Part shown: piece after piece, positions 18,158 through 26,554 of the stretch | Numbering within the stretch: position 1 is the stretch's first letter | Layout of the letters: every line of letters begins with the position of its first letter | DNA from: Yunchengibacter salinarum | Lineage (GTDB): Bacteria > Pseudomonadota > Alphaproteobacteria > Sphingomonadales > Kordiimonadaceae | DNA: 64,000 nucleotides | Direction of reading: 5' to 3' | NCBI RefSeq assembly: GCF_037658235.1 | Contig: NZ_JBBJLN010000001.1 | Span: 404,975 to 468,974 of the forward strand | The notes under the pieces: model-generated | The model's database searches: none | What the model was told of the DNA's origin: nothing | The model's input: only the letters and a program-made list of their open reading frames with translations | Made by a program: the position numbers and the translations under genes

Positions 18158-18511
18158 TCAGGGCATTTTTTGCTGGTCTTGTCCGCGCCGGGCTTTTTCG
18201 GTCAGGCCGGACAGCCCTTCCCGGCGGGCCAGTTCGGCGGTCACATCCGACAGGCTGAGCCCGCGCGCGGTGAGGAGCACCATCAGGTGAAACATCAGGT
18301 CCGCCGCTTCGCCCAGCAATGCGCTGTCGTCTTCCCCCAGCGCCGCCACCACGGTTTCCACCGCTTCCTCGCCCATTTTCCGGGCCGCCACCGGGACGCC
18401 CCGATCCAGAAGTCGGGCCACATAACTTGTATCGGGATCAGCGCCTTTCCGGTTTTTCAAAGTTTCCTCAAGACGGGCAAGAACGGCGCCGGGATCGGGT
18501 GTATGGGTCAT
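18158..18511 (-). CDS. hisE: Phosphoribosyl-ATP diphosphatase
   Basis: Second step of histidine synthesis, removing pyrophosphate from phosphoribosyl-ATP. It has 117 residues, an all-alpha MazG-like fold with the SYVARLLDRG, KMGEEAVETVVAA and EAADLMFHLMVLL motifs carrying the metal-binding acidic residues. It is a stand-alone HisE rather than a HisIE fusion, as usual in alphaproteobacteria. It is the last gene of the hisBHAFE group and overlaps hisF by four bases. Confidence 0.95.
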   Translation of the reverse strand: MTHTPDPGAVLARLEETLKNRKGADPDTSYVARLLDRGVPVAARKMGEEAVETVVAALGEDDSALLGEAADLMFHLMVLLTARGLSLSDVTAELARREGLSGLTEKARRGQDQQKMP

Positions 18512-19275
18512 GGAGCATCCTCCCGCATGGGCAGGCCCGCGGCGGCCATATGGCGCTTGGCCTCGCCAATGCTGTATTCGCCGAAATGAAAAATGCTGGC
18601 GGCCAGCACGGCGCTGGCATGGCCGTCGCGCACGCCTTCCACCAGATGATCCAGCGTGCCGACGCCGCCGGATGCGATCACCGGAACGGGCACCGCGTCC
18701 GCAATGCGTCGGGTAAGCTGAATATCGAAGCCGTCGCGGGTGCCGTCCCGGTCCATGGAGGTCAGCAGGATTTCACCGGCGCCCTTTTCGGCCACCTGGC
18801 GCGCATAATCGATGGCGTCCAGCCCGGTGGGGGTGCGACCGCCATGGGTGAAAATCTCCCATTTGTCCGGGCCGACTTTCTTCGCATCCACAGCCACTAC
18901 AATGCATTGGGAACCGAACTTTTCAGCCAGTTGGCGCACCAGATCCCGGTTTTTCACCGCCGCGGTCATCAGCGATACCTTGTCGGCACCGGCCAGCAGC
19001 AGGCGGCGCACATCGTCCGCCGTGCGCACGCCGCCGCCCACGGTCAGCGGCATGAAGCATTCTTCCGCCGTGCGGCGCACCACATCCAGCAGAATGTCGC
19101 GCCGTTCATGGCTGGCGGTGATGTCCAGAAAGGTCAGCTCGTCCGCGCCGGCCCGGTCATAGAGCCGCGCCTGCTCCACCGGGTCCCCGGCATCGCGCAG
19201 GCCCACGAAATTGACACCCTTGACCACACGGCCATCTTTCACGTCCAGGCAGGGAATGATCCGTGCTTTCAGCAT
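18508..19275 (-). CDS. hisF: Imidazole glycerol phosphate synthase, cyclase subunit
   Basis: TIM-barrel cyclase that joins ammonia from HisH with PRFAR to give imidazole-glycerol phosphate and AICAR. It has 255 residues with the N-terminal KARIIPCLDVKDGRVVKG, where Asp11 is catalytic, and the second acid in LLTSMDRDGT. The phosphate-binding GGGV and ASGGVG loops are intact. It starts directly at the hisA stop. Confidence 0.97.
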   Translation of the reverse strand: MLKARIIPCLDVKDGRVVKGVNFVGLRDAGDPVEQARLYDRAGADELTFLDITASHERRDILLDVVRRTAEECFMPLTVGGGVRTADDVRRLLLAGADKVSLMTAAVKNRDLVRQLAEKFGSQCIVVAVDAKKVGPDKWEIFTHGGRTPTGLDAIDYARQVAEKGAGEILLTSMDRDGTRDGFDIQLTRRIADAVPVPVIASGGVGTLDHLVEGVRDGHASAVLAASIFHFGEYSIGEAKRHMAAAGLPMREDAP

Positions 19276-20015
19276 CAGCGCTCTCCCTCCCCCGCGAGCC
19301 GCAGGGCGGTTGCCAGATCAAGCCGTCCGTCATACAGCGCGCGGCCCGTGATCACTCCGTCCAGCACGCCGGTATCGGCCACGGCGCGGATGTCGTCCGG
19401 CCCGGCCACACCGCCCGATGCGATCACCGGGATATCCACGGCACGGGCCAGGTCCGCACTGGCGGCGGCATTGACACCTTCCAGCGTGCCATCCCGGTCA
19501 ATGTCCGTATGGATCAGCGCGGCCACGCCCGCATCCTCGAACCGCCGGGCCAGGTCGGCCACGTCCAGCTCGCTGGCTTCCGCCCAGCCTTCAACGGCCA
19601 CTTTGCCGCCGCGCGCGTCGATGCCCACGGCAATGCGGCCCGGAAAGGCGCGGCAGGCCGCGATCACAAGATCCGGGTCCTTGACCGCCAGCGTGCCCAG
19701 GATCAGCCGGGAAATGCCCGCATCCAGCCATGTTTCCATCATGGCGAGCGAGCGAACGCCGCCGCCAAGCTGGACCGGCACATCCACCTGGGACAGGATG
19801 GATTCCACCGCATCCCGGTTCACCGGTCGGCCTTCAAAGGCGCCGTTCAGGTCCACGATATGAAGCCAGCCACAACCCGCCTGCACGAAGCTGAGCGCCT
19901 GCCGGGCCGGATCGTCGCCATAAATGGTGGCCTTTGCCATGTCGCCCTTGAGCAGGCGCACGCACTGGCCGTCCTTCAGGTCGATAGCGGGATAAAGCGT
20001 GATCATGGGCGCCAC
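19275..20015 (-). CDS. hisA: Phosphoribosyl-formimino-AICAR ribotide isomerase
   Basis: Amadori-type isomerase (ProFAR to PRFAR) of histidine synthesis, 246 residues, a half-barrel repeat relative of HisF. YPAIDLKDG contains the N-terminal catalytic Asp, and IHTDIDRDGTLEG the second. The phosphate loops LGGGVR and ASGGVAG are present. It overlaps the hisH 3' end by 13 bases and abuts hisF, consistent with one transcript. Confidence 0.97.
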   Translation of the reverse strand: MAPMITLYPAIDLKDGQCVRLLKGDMAKATIYGDDPARQALSFVQAGCGWLHIVDLNGAFEGRPVNRDAVESILSQVDVPVQLGGGVRSLAMMETWLDAGISRLILGTLAVKDPDLVIAACRAFPGRIAVGIDARGGKVAVEGWAEASELDVADLARRFEDAGVAALIHTDIDRDGTLEGVNAAASADLARAVDIPVIASGGVAGPDDIRAVADTGVLDGVITGRALYDGRLDLATALRLAGEGER

Positions 20016-20659
20016 TCCAGAAATCGGGTAATCAGGTCAAGGCCCACGGACTGGCTTTTTTCCGGGTGGAATTGGGTGCCGATCAAGGTGTCCCGGCCAA
20101 CAATCGCCGTGACGGGGCCGCCATAGTCTGTTTCCGCCAGCACAAGCCCCGGCTCATCCGGGACCATGTGATAGCTGTGCACGAAATAGGCATGGGCATC
20201 CGCCGCAATCGCCCCGGTGACCGGATGGGCGCGGCCCGCCGGTGTCAGGGACAGGGTGTTCCAGCCCATATGGGGAATTTTCAGCGACGGGTCATCCGGC
20301 TTCAGGGCGGTGGTGTGCGCCTTCAGCCAGCCAAGCCCGGCATGGTCGCCATGCTCATGGCCGGTTTTCGCCATCAATTGCATCCCCACGCAAATGCCCA
20401 GAAAGGGCCGGGCGCGGGTCAGCGCGGCGTGGGACAGGGCGCCCACCATGCCGTCCAGCGCATCGAGCCCGGCGCGGCAATCGCCAAAGGCGCCCACGCC
20501 CGGCAGGATCACCCTGTCGGCGCGGGCCACCCTGTCGGCGTCGCTGGTCACGCGGACGGACAGGTTCAAACCGGCCTCATCCGCGGCGCGGGCCACGGCC
20601 TTTTCCGCCGAGCGCAGATTGCCCGAGCCATAGTCCACAATGATGACGGTTTCAGCCAT
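20003..20659 (-). CDS. hisH: Imidazole glycerol phosphate synthase, glutaminase subunit
   Basis: Class I glutamine amidotransferase supplying ammonia to HisF. It has 218 residues. VDYGSGNLRS opens the protein, the nucleophile Cys90 is in FLGICVGMQLM, and the His/Glu pair is in GTQFHPEKSQ near the C-terminus. It sits between hisB and hisA. Confidence 0.97.
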   Translation of the reverse strand: MAETVIIVDYGSGNLRSAEKAVARAADEAGLNLSVRVTSDADRVARADRVILPGVGAFGDCRAGLDALDGMVGALSHAALTRARPFLGICVGMQLMAKTGHEHGDHAGLGWLKAHTTALKPDDPSLKIPHMGWNTLSLTPAGRAHPVTGAIAADAHAYFVHSYHMVPDEPGLVLAETDYGGPVTAIVGRDTLIGTQFHPEKSQSVGLDLITRFLEWRP

Positions 20660-20715
20660 GGATCATCCCTTTGCGCCGATAACGGTGTGCGCCTGCACGG
20701 TCATGTGGCCGGGGG

Positions 20716-21309
20716 TCAGCCGCCCAGTTGGCCCTTGGTGCTGGGCACATGGTCACCCAGCCGGGAATCGGGCTCACAGGCCTGACGAAGCGCGCGGGCC
20801 GTGGCCTTGAAGGCGGATTCGATCATGTGGTGGTTATTCTTGCCATAAAGCGTTTCCACATGCAGCGTCAGCCCGGCGGCAAAGGCGAAACCGCGGAAAA
20901 ACTCCTCGAACAGTTCCGTATCCATGGCGCCGAGCCGGTCCTGGCTGAAGGGAATGGCGAACACCAGGAAAGGCCGGCCCGAAATGTCCAGCGCGGCGCG
21001 GGTCAGCGTTTCATCCATGGGCAGATAGGCGTGGCCATAGCGGGTGATGCCGCGCCGTTCGCCCAGCGCCTCCGCCACCGCCTTGCCGATGGTGATGCCG
21101 GTATCCTCCACCGTGTGGTGGCCGTCAATGTGCAGGTCGCCATCCGTTCGCACAGTCAGATCGATCAGACTGTGGCGGGACAACTGTTCCAGCATGTGAT
21201 CGAAGAAACCGATGCCGGTGGCCACGTCATACTGGCCGGAGCCGTCCAGATTGAGCGTGACCGAAATTTCGGTTTCCTTGGTTTTCCGCGTTACCGTGGC
21301 TTTGCGCAT
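20716..21309 (-). CDS. hisB: Imidazoleglycerol-phosphate dehydratase
   Basis: Manganese-dependent dehydratase of histidine synthesis. It has 197 residues, mono-functional without the HAD phosphatase domain seen in enterobacteria. The metal-binding DGHHTVEDTGI and the NNHHMIESAFKA motifs are both present, as is the GIGFFDHMLEQLSRH start region. It is the first gene of the minus-strand his group and is divergent from hslV across about 200 bases. Confidence 0.97.
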   Translation of the reverse strand: MRKATVTRKTKETEISVTLNLDGSGQYDVATGIGFFDHMLEQLSRHSLIDLTVRTDGDLHIDGHHTVEDTGITIGKAVAEALGERRGITRYGHAYLPMDETLTRAALDISGRPFLVFAIPFSQDRLGAMDTELFEEFFRGFAFAAGLTLHVETLYGKNNHHMIESAFKATARALRQACEPDSRLGDHVPSTKGQLGG

Positions 21310-21414
21310 GACGCTGATCCTTCCTTGGGCTCCCGTCCGCCGGGATGGGTGCGGCGCTTTCCGGGCGCTTTTAGCACCAAGCGCCCGCCGAGGCCATAGC
21401 TGAGCAGCCTGCCC

Positions 21415-21446
21415 CTTGCAAGCGCGCGCGAAGATGCCTATTTGCG
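21415..21446 (+). promoter_or_regulatory. Sigma-32 (RpoH) heat-shock promoter for hslVU
   Basis: CTTG at 21415-21418, then 18 bases, then CCTATTTGCG at 21437-21446. This equals the alphaproteobacterial RpoH consensus CTTG-N17/18-CYTATNTNNG at every fixed position. The predicted transcript would start about 55-60 bases upstream of the hslV ATG. Confidence 0.85.
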
Positions 21447-21512
21447 GTCCCAGGAAGTGGTCGCCCGGAATGCGGTAGGATGGCGCGGCCCCGGATAGCA
21501 GGAAAGGTGTTT

Positions 21513-22112
21513 ATGTCAGCAGGGAACCCCGCCGGGGATCATGGAACCGGCCAGTGGATGGGCACCACCATTTGCAGCGTGCGCAAGGGCGACAAGGTGG
21601 TGATCGCCGGGGACGGCCAGGTATCCGTCGGCGAAACCGTGATGAAGACCGGCGCGCGCAAGGTGCGCCGCATCGGCGATGGCAAGGTGATCACCGGCTT
21701 TGCCGGGGCCACGGCGGATGCCTTTACCCTGTTCGAGCGGCTGGAAGCCAAGCTGGAACGCCATCCCGGTCAGCTTGCCCGCGCCGCGGTGGACCTGGCC
21801 AAGGACTGGCGGACGGACAAGTATCTGCGCCAGTTGCAGGCCATGATGATCGTGGCCGACAGCAAGGTGACGCTGGTGGTCACCGGCAATGGTGATGTGC
21901 TGGACCCGGAAGGCGGTGTGGTGGCCATTGGCTCCGGTGGCAATTATGCGCTGGCCGCGGGCCGCGCGCTCTATGATCAGGACCTGTCGGCGGAAGAGAT
22001 CGCCCGCCGGTCCATGGAAATCGCCGCCGAAATCTGCATATACACCAATAGCAATCTGGTGGTGGAAAGCATGGACAATACCGGCGATCCCACTGCCCCG
22101 GTAACGGGTTAG
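21513..22112 (+). CDS. hslV: ATP-dependent protease subunit HslV
   Basis: Peptidase subunit of the HslVU (ClpQY) protease. It is an N-terminal threonine hydrolase, and the catalytic Thr18 lies in GTTICSVRKGDK. The 17 preceding residues are a propeptide that must be removed, longer than the single Met of E. coli HslV but in line with alphaproteobacterial relatives. The remaining core VVIAGDGQVS, TGFAGATADAF and GSGGNYALAAGRAL is typical. The start ATG at 21513 follows GGAAAGG; an in-frame ATG at 21480 has no such site. hslU follows 61 bases later. Confidence 0.95.
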   Translation: MSAGNPAGDHGTGQWMGTTICSVRKGDKVVIAGDGQVSVGETVMKTGARKVRRIGDGKVITGFAGATADAFTLFERLEAKLERHPGQLARAAVDLAKDWRTDKYLRQLQAMMIVADSKVTLVVTGNGDVLDPEGGVVAIGSGGNYALAAGRALYDQDLSAEEIARRSMEIAAEICIYTNSNLVVESMDNTGDPTAPVTG

Positions 22113-22173
22113 ACGCGCACCCCCCTTGATTGACGATATTTCCTTACCCTGAAGAACAGCGAGTAACCGCCCC

Positions 22174-23514
22174 ATGAGCGATCCCGCCACCCTTGATCAG
22201 AGTGTTCATTTCTCCCCCCGTGAGATCGTGTCCGAACTGGACCGGTTCATCATTGGCCAGCGGGAGGCCAAGCGCGCCGTGGCCGTGGCGCTGCGCAATC
22301 GCTGGCGCCGGCAGCAACTGGAAGAGGGTATGCGCGAAGAGGTGCTGCCCAAGAACATCCTGATGATCGGCCCCACCGGCGTGGGCAAGACGGAAATCAG
22401 CCGCCGCCTGGCCAAGCTGGCCCGCGCCCCCTTCATCAAGGTGGAAGCCACCAAATATACCGAGGTGGGCTATGTGGGCCGGGACGTGGAACAGATCATC
22501 CGCGATCTGGTGGAAACCGCCATCAAGATGACACGGGAACGGCACCATGCGGAGGTGCGCACCAAGGCCGAGCTTCAGGCGGAAAACCGGGTGCTGGATG
22601 CGCTGGTGGGGGAAAAGGCCAGCGACGCCACCCGCGACAAGTTTCGCAAGCTGCTGCGCGGTGGCGAGCTTTCGGAAAAGGAAATCGAACTGGATGTGGA
22701 AGACACCGGGTCGGCCAATATGCCGCAAATGGACATTCCCGGTATGCCGGGGGCCAGCATGGGCATGGTCAATCTGGGTGATCTTCTGGGCAAGGCCATG
22801 GGCGGCAAGACCGTGCGCAAGAGCCTGACCGTGGCGCAGGCTTATGACGTGCTGATGGGTGAGGAATCCGACAAGCTGGTGGACGAGGAAGCCATCAACC
22901 GGGATGCCATCGCCCTGGTGGAAAATCACGGCATCGTCTTTCTGGATGAAGTGGACAAGATCTGCGAGCGCCAGGAGGCACGCGGCGGCGATGTGAGCCG
23001 GGAAGGCGTGCAGCGCGATCTGCTGCCATTGATCGAGGGCACCACGGTATCCACCAAATATGGCCCGGTGCAGACGGACCATGTGCTGTTCATCGCGTCG
23101 GGTGCCTTTCACCTGTCCAAGCCGTCGGATCTGCTGCCCGAATTGCAGGGGCGCCTGCCGATCCGGGTGGAACTGTCCGCGCTGACGGAAGAAGACTTCA
23201 AGCGCATCCTGACCGAGCCCGCCTACAGCCTGATCCGCCAGTATGAAGCGCTGTTGGGCACCGAAGGGGTGACGCTGACCTTCACCGAGGACGGCCTGGC
23301 CGAGCTGGCGCGGCTGTCCGCCTATTTCAACGATACCATTGAAAACATCGGCGCCCGGCGTCTGCACACCGTTCTTGAAAAAGTGCTGGAAGAGATTTCT
23401 TATACCGCTACGGACAGCGGCAACAGCGCGGTGACCGTGGACCGGGACTATGTGCGCACGCATATGGGCGAACTGATGGACCGGGAAAGCGATCTGTCCA
23501 AGTTCATCCTGTAG
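22174..23514 (+). CDS. hslU: HslU ATPase subunit of the HslVU protease
   Basis: AAA+ unfoldase that feeds substrates into HslV. It has 446 residues. Walker A is GPTGVGKT at 66-73 and Walker B lies in IVFLDEVDKI. The intermediate (I) domain is at about 110-240, including the Met/Gly-rich segment around 184-198. The sensor-2 region IGARRLHTVLEKVLEE and the C-terminal DLSKFIL docking tail for HslV are intact. It is co-transcribed with hslV from the RpoH promoter. Confidence 0.97.
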   Translation: MSDPATLDQSVHFSPREIVSELDRFIIGQREAKRAVAVALRNRWRRQQLEEGMREEVLPKNILMIGPTGVGKTEISRRLAKLARAPFIKVEATKYTEVGYVGRDVEQIIRDLVETAIKMTRERHHAEVRTKAELQAENRVLDALVGEKASDATRDKFRKLLRGGELSEKEIELDVEDTGSANMPQMDIPGMPGASMGMVNLGDLLGKAMGGKTVRKSLTVAQAYDVLMGEESDKLVDEEAINRDAIALVENHGIVFLDEVDKICERQEARGGDVSREGVQRDLLPLIEGTTVSTKYGPVQTDHVLFIASGAFHLSKPSDLLPELQGRLPIRVELSALTEEDFKRILTEPAYSLIRQYEALLGTEGVTLTFTEDGLAELARLSAYFNDTIENIGARRLHTVLEKVLEEISYTATDSGNSAVTVDRDYVRTHMGELMDRESDLSKFIL

Positions 23515-23551
23515 TCGGTCGCCCGCCATATGTGACAGAGAGGGGGCATTC

Positions 23552-23911
23552 ATGGCCTATGACCGGGACAATATCTTCGCCAGGATTCTGCGCGGCGAGA
23601 TCCCGTGCAAGCGCGTTTACGAGGATGATCACAGCCTCGCCTTTCACGACATCAACCCGCAGGCGCCGGTGCATGTGCTGGTGATTCCCAAGGGGGAATA
23701 TGTCTCCATGGCGGATTTCACCGCCAAGGCGAGCGCGGAGGAGATAGCCGGCTTCTTCCGCGCCGTGGGGGAAGTGGCCCGCCAGCTTGAACTGGAAGAG
23801 CCGGGCTATCGCATTCTTGCCAATGCGGGCCGGGATTCCCATCAGGAAGTGCCCCATCTGCATGTGCATATCTTTGGCGGTCGGGCGCTTGGCCCCATGC
23901 TGACCTGCTAA
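23552..23911 (+). CDS. HIT family (Hint/HinT-type) nucleotide hydrolase
   Basis: Purine-nucleotide phosphoramidase-like protein of 119 residues. The histidine-triad motif HLHVH is at 102-106, preceded by NAGRDSHQEVP, the normal Hint layout. The N-terminal IFARILRGEIPCKRVYEDD stretch is also typical. In alphaproteobacteria HIT genes are often found beside his or hsl genes as here. The physiological substrate is not known. Confidence 0.93.
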   Translation: MAYDRDNIFARILRGEIPCKRVYEDDHSLAFHDINPQAPVHVLVIPKGEYVSMADFTAKASAEEIAGFFRAVGEVARQLELEEPGYRILANAGRDSHQEVPHLHVHIFGGRALGPMLTC

Positions 23912-23924
23912 GGGCCTCCGCGCC

Positions 23925-24530
23925 GTGTGGAAGGTTCAGCTCAGGCCCGCGAGCCGGGAGGATGTGCCGGCGCTGATGGTGCTGGTAACGCGCGCCAGCG
24001 CCACCATGGCCTATACCCTGTGGGAAAGCGTTGCCGAGGGCCAGGACCCGTTTGCTTTCGGCATGGCGCAAATCGGCCTGGATGAAGGGCGCGGCAGTTA
24101 TCGCAACGCCACCATGGCCATGGATGGGGACGGCATCCTTCTGGGGGGCATGATTACCTATCCGGTGGACGATGCCATGGTGAGCCCGGCGGAATGGGAA
24201 GGCGCCCATGAAACGCTGGCGCCCATATCGGAACTGGTGCGCGGGGCGCATGGCGCGCTTTATGTGGACAGCATCGCGGTGTTCCCCGAGGCGGAAGGGC
24301 GCGGCGCGGGGCGTGCCCTGCTCAAGGCGGCCTTCAATGAGGCCCGCGCCCGTCATGGGGGTCGCACGGCCCTGGTGGTGGCGGAATCCAATCACCGTGC
24401 CGTCCGCCTGTATCAAAAGCTGGGGTTTCGTGTGATGGACCGGCGCCCGATCATTCCCTGGCCGCATTGTCCGTTTGACGGGGACTGGCTGTTGATGGTG
24501 CGGCACAAGCGGGGTCACCGTCGGCGTTAG
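23925..24530 (+). CDS. GNAT family N-acetyltransferase
   Basis: Acetyl-CoA-dependent acyltransferase fold, 201 residues. The conserved strand YVDSIAVFPEAEGRGAGRALLKAA at about 107-130 contains the Q/R-x-x-G-x-G/A acetyl-CoA loop, and VVAESNHRAVRLYQKLGFRVM completes the motif B region. The acceptor is unknown. It starts at GTG 13 bases after the HIT stop. Its 3' end overlaps the convergent binding-protein-like gene by 80 bases (24451-24530). Confidence 0.82.
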   Translation: MWKVQLRPASREDVPALMVLVTRASATMAYTLWESVAEGQDPFAFGMAQIGLDEGRGSYRNATMAMDGDGILLGGMITYPVDDAMVSPAEWEGAHETLAPISELVRGAHGALYVDSIAVFPEAEGRGAGRALLKAAFNEARARHGGRTALVVAESNHRAVRLYQKLGFRVMDRRPIIPWPHCPFDGDWLLMVRHKRGHRRR

Positions 24531-25482
24531 GCGTGTTTTTTGTGGTCATGGCGGTCTTTTCGGGCGCTTCGTCCGCCAGAAAGGCGAAATCCGACAGGTG
24601 CAGGATATAGCGTTCCGGCAATGCCTTCAGGCGGGGCGTCAGGTCCGGGTTGGCAAGCGATATCACGGTGGGGTTTGCCTTGACCGCTTTCTGCAGTGGG
24701 GGCCGGGTGGACGGATGACAGGCCAGAATGGCGCGCACGCCCCCGGCGGCATACAGCCGCTTCAGGCCCTGCTCAAGGATGGCCGCGCGCGGGTCGCCGG
24801 GGCGGAAATAGGCCAGCAGCGGCATTCGGTAGCGCAGTAGCGGGCTTGATACGAATCGGATATCGGGGTTGCCGCGCAGCTTGTGTTCGGATTGCGCCTC
24901 GATCACGGACTGGCTCAGCGCATCCACCCGCCCGGCTTTCAGCAGATCCCAGAGGGCGTTCAGGGTTTTCTGTTCACTGGCGCGGGAGACGGTCAGCACC
25001 GACAGGCCGTTCTTGCGCATGATGCTGCTGTCCGGCCAACTGGCCGTGCCGCCCAATATCATGCGTCGCGCCAGCATCCGGCGGTTCTTGATGTGGGCGA
25101 AGCGGGGTACCATTTCCGCCCGTGTGGCCAGCAGGCGCAGCCCCAGCAAGCCGCCCATTAGCGGAATATCCACCTGTTGCAGGGCTTTTTCGCGGGACTG
25201 GCTGAAGCCGCTTGGATAGATGTCGTAAGGGGCGTCGTCCCGCTTCAGAAGCATCAGGCCCCGTTTCTGGCTGGATCGGGTATTTATCAGAATCAGTTCA
25301 TGCTGGCCGTCGGCCTGATCCAGAGCTGCGCGGAGAATGGCGTATTCAGGCCGGGATTGTGTATCGGGCCAGAGCCGGGGCAGGCGAAAGCCCTCTGCTG
25401 TGGCGGAGAAAGTCAGGGCAAGGGTGATGAGCGTGCCAAGAACGGCCCGGCTGGCAGTAGATCCTGTCCCTCTCCTTGCCAT
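24451..25482 (-). CDS. Putative periplasmic substrate-binding-like protein
   Basis: Protein of 343 residues with an N-terminal signal peptide (basic start, hydrophobic 13-27, ending near SATAEG). The body has features of a type 2 periplasmic binding fold: an early LIEL-like ELILINTRSSQ strand, a PYDIYPSGFSQSREKAL segment and DLLKAGRVDALSQSVIEAQ, as in amino-acid-type binding proteins used as sensors. No ABC permease lies nearby. The last ~38 residues are polar and fall in the 80-base convergent overlap with the GNAT gene. Ligand unknown; the family call is inferred. Confidence 0.55.
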   Translation of the reverse strand: MARRGTGSTASRAVLGTLITLALTFSATAEGFRLPRLWPDTQSRPEYAILRAALDQADGQHELILINTRSSQKRGLMLLKRDDAPYDIYPSGFSQSREKALQQVDIPLMGGLLGLRLLATRAEMVPRFAHIKNRRMLARRMILGGTASWPDSSIMRKNGLSVLTVSRASEQKTLNALWDLLKAGRVDALSQSVIEAQSEHKLRGNPDIRFVSSPLLRYRMPLLAYFRPGDPRAAILEQGLKRLYAAGGVRAILACHPSTRPPLQKAVKANPTVISLANPDLTPRLKALPERYILHLSDFAFLADEAPEKTAMTTKNTPNADGDPACAAPSTASPRQTDNAARE

Positions 25483-25494
25483 GGCGATCTCCGG

Positions 25495-25749
25495 TTATGG
25501 GTCCAGTTGGCGGGCTTCGTCCTCCAGCAGAATGGGAATGCCGTCCCGGATCGGATAGGCCAGTCCGGCGGAATCGCTGATCAGTTCATGGCGCGTGCGG
25601 TCATAGCGCAGCCGACCATGGGTGACCGGGCACACAAGCTGTTCCAGCAGTTTGCGGCTTGGGGCGGCCCGCTCCGGCGCGGCCTGCGCTTCTGGCTCCG
25701 GGGCGTCAGGGCCGCCCGTTGGCGGGCTTGGGGAAGCGCTCTGGCTCAT
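25495..25749 (-). CDS. Trm112 family protein
   Basis: An 84-residue protein whose C-terminal 55 residues are the Trm112 (DUF343) domain: LLEQLVCPVTHGRL, then AYPIRDGIPILLEDEAR. Eukaryotic Trm112 activates methyltransferases; the bacterial role is unproven. The N-terminal ~27 residues are Pro/Ala-rich and probably disordered. It lies 12 bases upstream of the binding-protein-like gene and about 50 downstream of the Lon-domain gene, in the same orientation. Confidence 0.88.
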   Translation of the reverse strand: MSQSASPSPPTGGPDAPEPEAQAAPERAAPSRKLLEQLVCPVTHGRLRYDRTRHELISDSAGLAYPIRDGIPILLEDEARQLDP

Positions 25750-25799
25750 GGCGGTTGTCTCCTGTTTTTCCGGTGCCGGCCATCAGGCATCCGGCGCCA

Positions 25800-26513
25800 T
25801 TAATTGGGGCTGAAATCGGTGGGCTCGGTACCCGCCGTTTCCGCGGCCAGAATCATTTCCATCAGGGAAATCAGCGTTGTGGCCCGGCTTGCCGTGTCCG
25901 CCGCTTCGATCAGGGCCTGCTTTTCCAGTGGTTCGAACGGCACAATGGCCGCCAGTGTGTTCACCAGCACTTCGTCCGGCGCCTTATCGATCGCGTCGAA
26001 GTCGCTGTCCAGCCCCCGCAGGGTCAGATAGCGCCTCAAGGGCCGGGTCAGAGCGGCCCGGTCGATCCCCTCGTCCAAAGGGGGTGTGGCAAGGTCATGC
26101 CGGAAGGGCGCCCAGTTCGGCTGAATCTGTCGATAGGGGGTGGTGACATCCAGTTCCGTACCCACCGCATAGCGGCACACCCCTTTCAGGATCAGGATGA
26201 TCCGCCCATCCGACTGTTCTTCCATTTCGGCGATTCGCCCGGCGCATCCGATGGTGTGCAGCGGGGCCGACCCGCCATCACCGGCGGGGGGAACCGATTT
26301 GGGCTGGATCATACCGATCATGCCGTCACCCGCCGCGGCATCGCGCACCATGGTCAGGTAACGCGGCTCGAAAATATTGAGCGGCAGGGTGCCTCGCGGC
26401 ATCAGAACCGCCCCCGACAGCGGAAACACCGGCAGGATGGGCGGCAGGGCGGTGGGCGCCTCGTCCTGGGTCTTGTCGGGGTCTTTTTCCGGGGCCTCGT
26501 CGGGGGCGGACAC
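25800..26513 (-). CDS. Lon N-terminal (substrate-binding) domain protein
   Basis: Stand-alone LON_substr_bdg domain protein with 237 residues, no ATPase or protease domain. LPVFPLSGAVLMPRGTLPLNIFEPRYL (about 27-53) is the family signature, and GCAGRIAEMEEQSDGRIILILKGVCRY follows. The acidic N-terminal ~25 residues look disordered. The set thioredoxin-Lon-domain-Trm112 in this order is widespread in alphaproteobacteria and suggests a shared protein-quality role, though that is inferred. Confidence 0.9.
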   Translation of the reverse strand: MSAPDEAPEKDPDKTQDEAPTALPPILPVFPLSGAVLMPRGTLPLNIFEPRYLTMVRDAAAGDGMIGMIQPKSVPPAGDGGSAPLHTIGCAGRIAEMEEQSDGRIILILKGVCRYAVGTELDVTTPYRQIQPNWAPFRHDLATPPLDEGIDRAALTRPLRRYLTLRGLDSDFDAIDKAPDEVLVNTLAAIVPFEPLEKQALIEAADTASRATTLISLMEMILAAETAGTEPTDFSPN

Positions 26514-26554
26514 GGGCGGTTCCTTTCCTTGGTCGAATATCAGGCGGGTGATCC

